Assembly (NCBI RefSeq): GCF_001014615.2
Contig: NZ_LBCQ02000017.1
Span: 99,634-163,633, forward strand
Source: Aquamicrobium sp. LC103
Lineage (GTDB): Bacteria; Pseudomonadota; Alphaproteobacteria; Rhizobiales; Rhizobiaceae
Direction of reading: 5' to 3'
Length of the DNA: 64,000 nt
The notes below the pieces were generated by a model. The model made no database searches and had not been told where the DNA came from. It saw only the letters and a program-made list of their open reading frames with translations. Positions 60,397-64,000 of the stretch are shown here, piece after piece. The position numbers were made by a program, and so were the translations under genes. Numbering within the stretch: the first letter of the stretch is position 1; each line of letters begins with the position of its first letter.

Positions 60397-60501
60397 TCAG
60401 CCTGGCGTATCTCAAGGGACGGCTATCCGCCCCTGGCAGCGGCACATCCGTTCAACACATCATGGGGCAACGACCGCTGAAACCGGCGCAGATCGCCCAG
60501 C

Positions 60502-63500
60502 ATGCTTTCAATTATCGTTAACAGATTACGAACGATACTCGCTTCGAAACGACTTGGGATTCAGCGGGGGCAGAATCAATTGAAGAACGTCAAAGACTTA
60601 AGTGTACGTCGCTCCGCCGTCGTTCGGCTCTTGTCGGGTGTCGCCGTCGTGCCACCCGTGGCGCTTGCGGTAACTCTCCAAATGGAGCAACCGGCGATCG
60701 CCGGCGATTGCACGCCAGGCCCGACATCGGTCTGCTCGGGCCAGGCTTCCGGCGCCGACACGATGCAAAGATTTGACTACAACGGCCCTGTCGAGGTCAC
60801 CACCGATCCGGGTTTCGAGCTGAACGTCACGGGCGGCGATGACGGCATAGCGATATTCGGCGAAGGCGGCGTCACCTTCACAGACAACCACGCGGCCACG
60901 ATCACGACGGACGGCTATTTCGGCCTTCTCATCGAAAACGAGAGCAGCGGCAACGTCAGCGTCACATCGACGGGATCGCTGATCTCCACGGGCATAATCG
61001 CCCCAGGCCACGGTGGCGACGGCATCCGCACCTACAATTCTGGGGCGGACACGTCGGTTCGCATCCACGACACGGAAGGCACCGGTAACGGGGTCACCGT
61101 CGATCACCAGGGCTCAGGCTCAGTCCGTATCGTCTCGACAGGGCAGGCCACGGGTCACAACGGAAATGGGATCTATGGTTATGTCTGGTCCGGCACCGGC
61201 ATGACGGTCGAAGCGGTCAATACCGAAGGCGCCATAGAGGGCATCTTCGCCAGGAACGGCACCTCCGGGGCACTGGTCGTCACCTCGACCGGGCTCGCCG
61301 TCGGCACCTCCGCGCGCGGCATTCTCGCCGACAACTATGGCACCGATGTCAGCGTTACTGCCGCGCATACGCACGGTGGCAGCATGGGAATCCGCGTCAA
61401 TAACCGCGGCACCGGTTTCCTTGAGGTAGATTCCACCGGCACAGCCGAGGGCGGTACGACCGGACTGCACGCTTACGGCGCCGCGTCCAGCGCAAGTGCG
61501 ACGATCAATGCCGTCGATACGGTCGGCGGGCGATGGGGCATCTACGCAACGCATAATGGCAGCGGTCCGGTGACGGTAACCTCGACAGGCACGGCGACAG
61601 GTCACGGCGACGACGGCATTTTTGTTGAGACAGGTGCTGGAAGCTCTGCCCTGAATCTCAATGCAAATCATGCCCAAGGCGGCGAGAATGGCATCAAGAC
61701 CATCCATGGTAGTACCGTCGGCACCCTCGCCAATACGGCGACGGTCACTGTCACCGGCAATATTCAAGGCGGCACGGGCTACGGCATCGCGACGGAATCT
61801 GCCTCTGGAGTCTTGACGAATATCAACGTCGCAGCCGGTTCGGTTGTGGAGTCGGTTTCCGGCAATGGCATCTCCAACAACGATGGGGACAGCAATGTCG
61901 AGATTGCCGCCCTCGGCACGGTCAATGGTCGCGTCGACCTGGGCTTGGGCAGCGACACCATGACCCTCAGAGGCGACTTTTCGGGTATCACGGTTCTCGA
62001 CGGCGGCGGCGGAGGCACCGATGTCCTGAACTTGTTCAATGCTGCCAACGCGACCCATGCGGGAAGCGACATCGTCAACTGGACCGAGATCAATCTCGAC
62101 AACAGCTATCTGACGCTTACCGATGGTGGCGTGGCCATCGGCACGCCCGACGACATAACGACCGGCATCTTCCTGCGCAACGGCTCCACACTCGACACAA
62201 CACAGGACAACTTTTCGCTCGACGGCAATCTGTCGCTTGCCGCCGGCACGCGGTTCTTGGCGTCAGGCAATGGTAGCGGAACCACGACCATCAGCGGCAG
62301 CGTGATCAACGCAGGCCTCATCTCGGCACAAGGCGGCGGCGCCGGCGATCTTCTCAGGATCGACGGTAATTATACGGGCAACAATGGCACGATCGTTCTC
62401 GACACCGAGCTGGGAAACGACACGTCTGCAACCGACCGGCTGGACATCGCGGGAGACAGCTCCGGCACGTCGTCGGTCCGGGTAATAAACACTGGCGGCG
62501 CTGGCGCGGCAACAAACGAAGGCATCGAACTGATCACGGTAGGCGGGACCTCGGATGCTGTCTTCAGCCTCGTTGGGGACTACCAGGTCGGCGGCGTTCC
62601 CGTCGTCGTCGCCGGCGCCTATTCCTACCAGCTGTTCAAGGGCAACAGAACCGGTACGGAGACGAACAACTGGTATCTGCGTTCCGAGTTTATCGACCCG
62701 ACTGACCCCGATCCCGTAGACCCGGAGGAACCGCTCTACCACCCGGGCGCGCCGGTCTACGAAGACTATCCGCAGGCGCTGCTCAACCTGAACAACCTGT
62801 CCACGCTGCAACAACGTGTTGGCAATCGCTTCTGGCTGACCGACGGTCCTACTTCCTCTGAAGGTCACTCGGGCGCATCCAGCACGACCAGCGGCATCTG
62901 GGCGCGTATCGAAGGCGCGCACAACAGCATTGACGCACGCCACGCGACTGCCGGAACGCACTTTGACCAGAACATCTTCGAGGTGCAGGCCGGGATCGAC
63001 GGGCTCCTCCTGGAGAGCACGGCCGGCTCGCTCATCGCCGGTGTTTCAGCCCACTATACGCACGGCACCGTCAAAACGTACTCCGCCCACGGGGATGGAC
63101 AGATCTCCACCAACGGCTATGGCCTCGGGAGCGCACTGACTTGGTACGGGGACAACGGATCCTACATCGATGGCCAGGCGCAGATGACATGGTACGGGTC
63201 GGACTTGAGCTCCATCGCCGCCAGTCGCACCCTGGTGAGTGGAAATGATGCGTTCGGTTATGCGCTTTCGCTGGAAGCCGGAAAGCGTGTCACGATCCAG
63301 GACGGTTGGTCTGTGACGCCACAGGCGCAACTTGCCTATTCCCGGATCGATTTCGACAGCTTTGCCGACAGTTTCGGTGTGGAGATCGGTCGTGACAATG
63401 GCTCAAGCCTTCAGGGACGCCTTGGCCTTACGCTTGACCACGAAAGCAGATGGCAAAACGCCGACGGTCTAACAAACCGGGCGCATGTTTATGGCATCGC

Positions 63501-63726
63501 CAACGTTTACTACGAGTTCCTGGATGGCACCAAAGTCGATGTAGCCGGCGATAATTTTCACTTCGAAAAAGACCGCCTCTGGGGCGGTCTCGGCGCCGGT
63601 GGAACCTATAGCTGGAACGATGATACCTATTCCCTCTACGCCGAGGGTCTTATCAATACGAGCCTTGCCAATGTCGGCGACAGCTATTCGCTGCAAGGCA
63701 AAGTCGGCTTTCAGGTAAAGTGGTGA
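60502..63726 (+). CDS. Autotransporter with repeat passenger and beta-barrel domain
   Basis: A 1074-residue type Va autotransporter. The N-terminal signal region (RRSAVVRLLSGVAVVPPVALAV, cleavage near AIAG at about 68) is long. The passenger contains at least five repeats of about 50 residues with a core V-x-S-T-G-x-A-x-G...G-I (about 154-410), then a pertactin-like beta-helix to about 740. A linker rich in DP/EP precedes the beta-barrel (about 790-1074), which ends in the outer-membrane signature VGFQVKW with aromatic terminal residue. It would be exposed on the cell surface and may mediate adhesion. ATG 60502 has a weak ribosome site; TTG 60580 is an alternative. Confidence 0.92.
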   Translation: MLSIIVNRLRTILASKRLGIQRGQNQLKNVKDLSVRRSAVVRLLSGVAVVPPVALAVTLQMEQPAIAGDCTPGPTSVCSGQASGADTMQRFDYNGPVEVTTDPGFELNVTGGDDGIAIFGEGGVTFTDNHAATITTDGYFGLLIENESSGNVSVTSTGSLISTGIIAPGHGGDGIRTYNSGADTSVRIHDTEGTGNGVTVDHQGSGSVRIVSTGQATGHNGNGIYGYVWSGTGMTVEAVNTEGAIEGIFARNGTSGALVVTSTGLAVGTSARGILADNYGTDVSVTAAHTHGGSMGIRVNNRGTGFLEVDSTGTAEGGTTGLHAYGAASSASATINAVDTVGGRWGIYATHNGSGPVTVTSTGTATGHGDDGIFVETGAGSSALNLNANHAQGGENGIKTIHGSTVGTLANTATVTVTGNIQGGTGYGIATESASGVLTNINVAAGSVVESVSGNGISNNDGDSNVEIAALGTVNGRVDLGLGSDTMTLRGDFSGITVLDGGGGGTDVLNLFNAANATHAGSDIVNWTEINLDNSYLTLTDGGVAIGTPDDITTGIFLRNGSTLDTTQDNFSLDGNLSLAAGTRFLASGNGSGTTTISGSVINAGLISAQGGGAGDLLRIDGNYTGNNGTIVLDTELGNDTSATDRLDIAGDSSGTSSVRVINTGGAGAATNEGIELITVGGTSDAVFSLVGDYQVGGVPVVVAGAYSYQLFKGNRTGTETNNWYLRSEFIDPTDPDPVDPEEPLYHPGAPVYEDYPQALLNLNNLSTLQQRVGNRFWLTDGPTSSEGHSGASSTTSGIWARIEGAHNSIDARHATAGTHFDQNIFEVQAGIDGLLLESTAGSLIAGVSAHYTHGTVKTYSAHGDGQISTNGYGLGSALTWYGDNGSYIDGQAQMTWYGSDLSSIAASRTLVSGNDAFGYALSLEAGKRVTIQDGWSVTPQAQLAYSRIDFDSFADSFGVEIGRDNGSSLQGRLGLTLDHESRWQNADGLTNRAHVYGIANVYYEFLDGTKVDVAGDNFHFEKDRLWGGLGAGGTYSWNDDTYSLYAEGLINTSLANVGDSYSLQGKVGFQVKW

Positions 63727-63823
63727 CGATCACTCACCTCGGGGCCTGACGGCCGCAACGTCAAAATGTGTCGTAGGTTTCGGGGAATTTTGCGACGCAC
63801 CGCGCGGCGGGCTGCATCCTCGC

Positions 63824-64000
63824 CGTATCTTTTGCCTGCGCGGCGATCTGGCGGCCATCCTGCGCTTCGTGGCGGGCAGGAAGAAGCCGGCAGTCCTGTC
63901 GGAGATGGCGGTGATCGACGGCCTGCTGGCGGACAACCGCGATGCGCGAGGTCCCAGAAACGCAAAAACCTCCGCAGCTGGGGCTTTGGAGGTATCGCAG
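63824..64000 (+). CDS. Partial frame, possible C-terminus of a serine recombinase
   Basis: A frame without stop runs off the window: RIFCLRGDLAAILRFVAGRK, then KPAVLSEMAVIDGLL and a polar tail. The L-R-G-D-L-A-x-I-L pattern followed by a short loop and a polar end is typical for the extreme C-terminus of large serine recombinases in rhizobia. The upstream part is not open, so if correct this is only a remnant. The right end may carry the arms ACCTCC and GGAGGT (63968-63993). The family call rests on memory of the motif. Confidence 0.35.

Noticed and set aside
60387..60521. Small open frame of 44 codons (MAMISLAYLKG...) between the cyclase and the autotransporter
   Set aside because: It overlaps the end of one gene and the start of the next, has no clear ribosome site, and no family resemblance. 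It may be real, but I cannot support it.
63968..63993. ACCTCC...GGAGGT hairpin at the right edge
   Set aside because: Arms of 6 bp with a long loop and no T-tract; not strong enough to call a terminator.

Overview
The window looks like an accessory, recombination-scarred stretch of an alphaproteobacterial genome, most likely Hyphomicrobiales (Rhizobium/Mesorhizobium/Brucella relatives). Reasons: a two-palindrome intergenic repeat at 23362-23469 that matches the layout of the rhizobial RIME1 element, high-GC coding, many LysR, GntR and MocR regulators, and several ABC importers feeding catabolic enzymes. No rRNA, tRNA or CRISPR array was seen.

Layout. 1-5400: a truncated ORF tail, an aldo/keto reductase, a LysR gene divergent from a Tat-exported short-chain dehydrogenase, and a VapBC-type toxin-antitoxin pair. 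5415-17846: a catabolic system (enolase-superfamily enzyme, acetamidase/formamidase-like protein, AroQ-like protein, NIPSNAP protein, complete LIV-type ABC importer, MocR regulator, class IV aminotransferase, 102-residue protein, aldo/keto reductase). Three paired TGGACC boxes, each pair exactly 24 nt apart, stand before its three transcription units, so it reads as one MocR regulon. 17900-19964: mobile-element debris, namely a broken PIN-toxin gene and a frameshifted tyrosine recombinase. 20116-25492: macAB-type efflux genes, a RIME-like repeat and a two-component system. 25705-28420: a lipoprotein, an NmrA/HxlR pair and a Tn3 transposase remnant.

28421-52944: a second large catabolic island with GST, four MmgE/PrpD-family proteins, a Cys/Met-metabolism PLP enzyme, a GntR/FCD regulator, an AbrB-type membrane protein, HyuA/HyuB, a maleate isomerase-like protein, a BisC-type molybdoenzyme, a Dpp/Gsi-type peptide importer, a PrpF-family isomerase and LysR. 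A near-identical 17-bp motif recurs upstream of three of its transcription units (31973, 42667, 50644), which suggests common control. The substrate is unknown. Several genes (GST, C-S lyase-like enzyme, BisC, oxoprolinase-like HyuAB, peptide import) would fit a sulfur-containing amino acid or peptide derivative, but this is only inference.

53038-56040: a TPP riboswitch heading a decayed NUDIX-thiD operon, surrounded by other gene fragments. 56220-64000: a LysR/SDR pair, a frameshifted small membrane protein, a DUF924 protein, a diguanylate cyclase, a large autotransporter with about 50-residue passenger repeats, and a probable recombinase tail running off the window.
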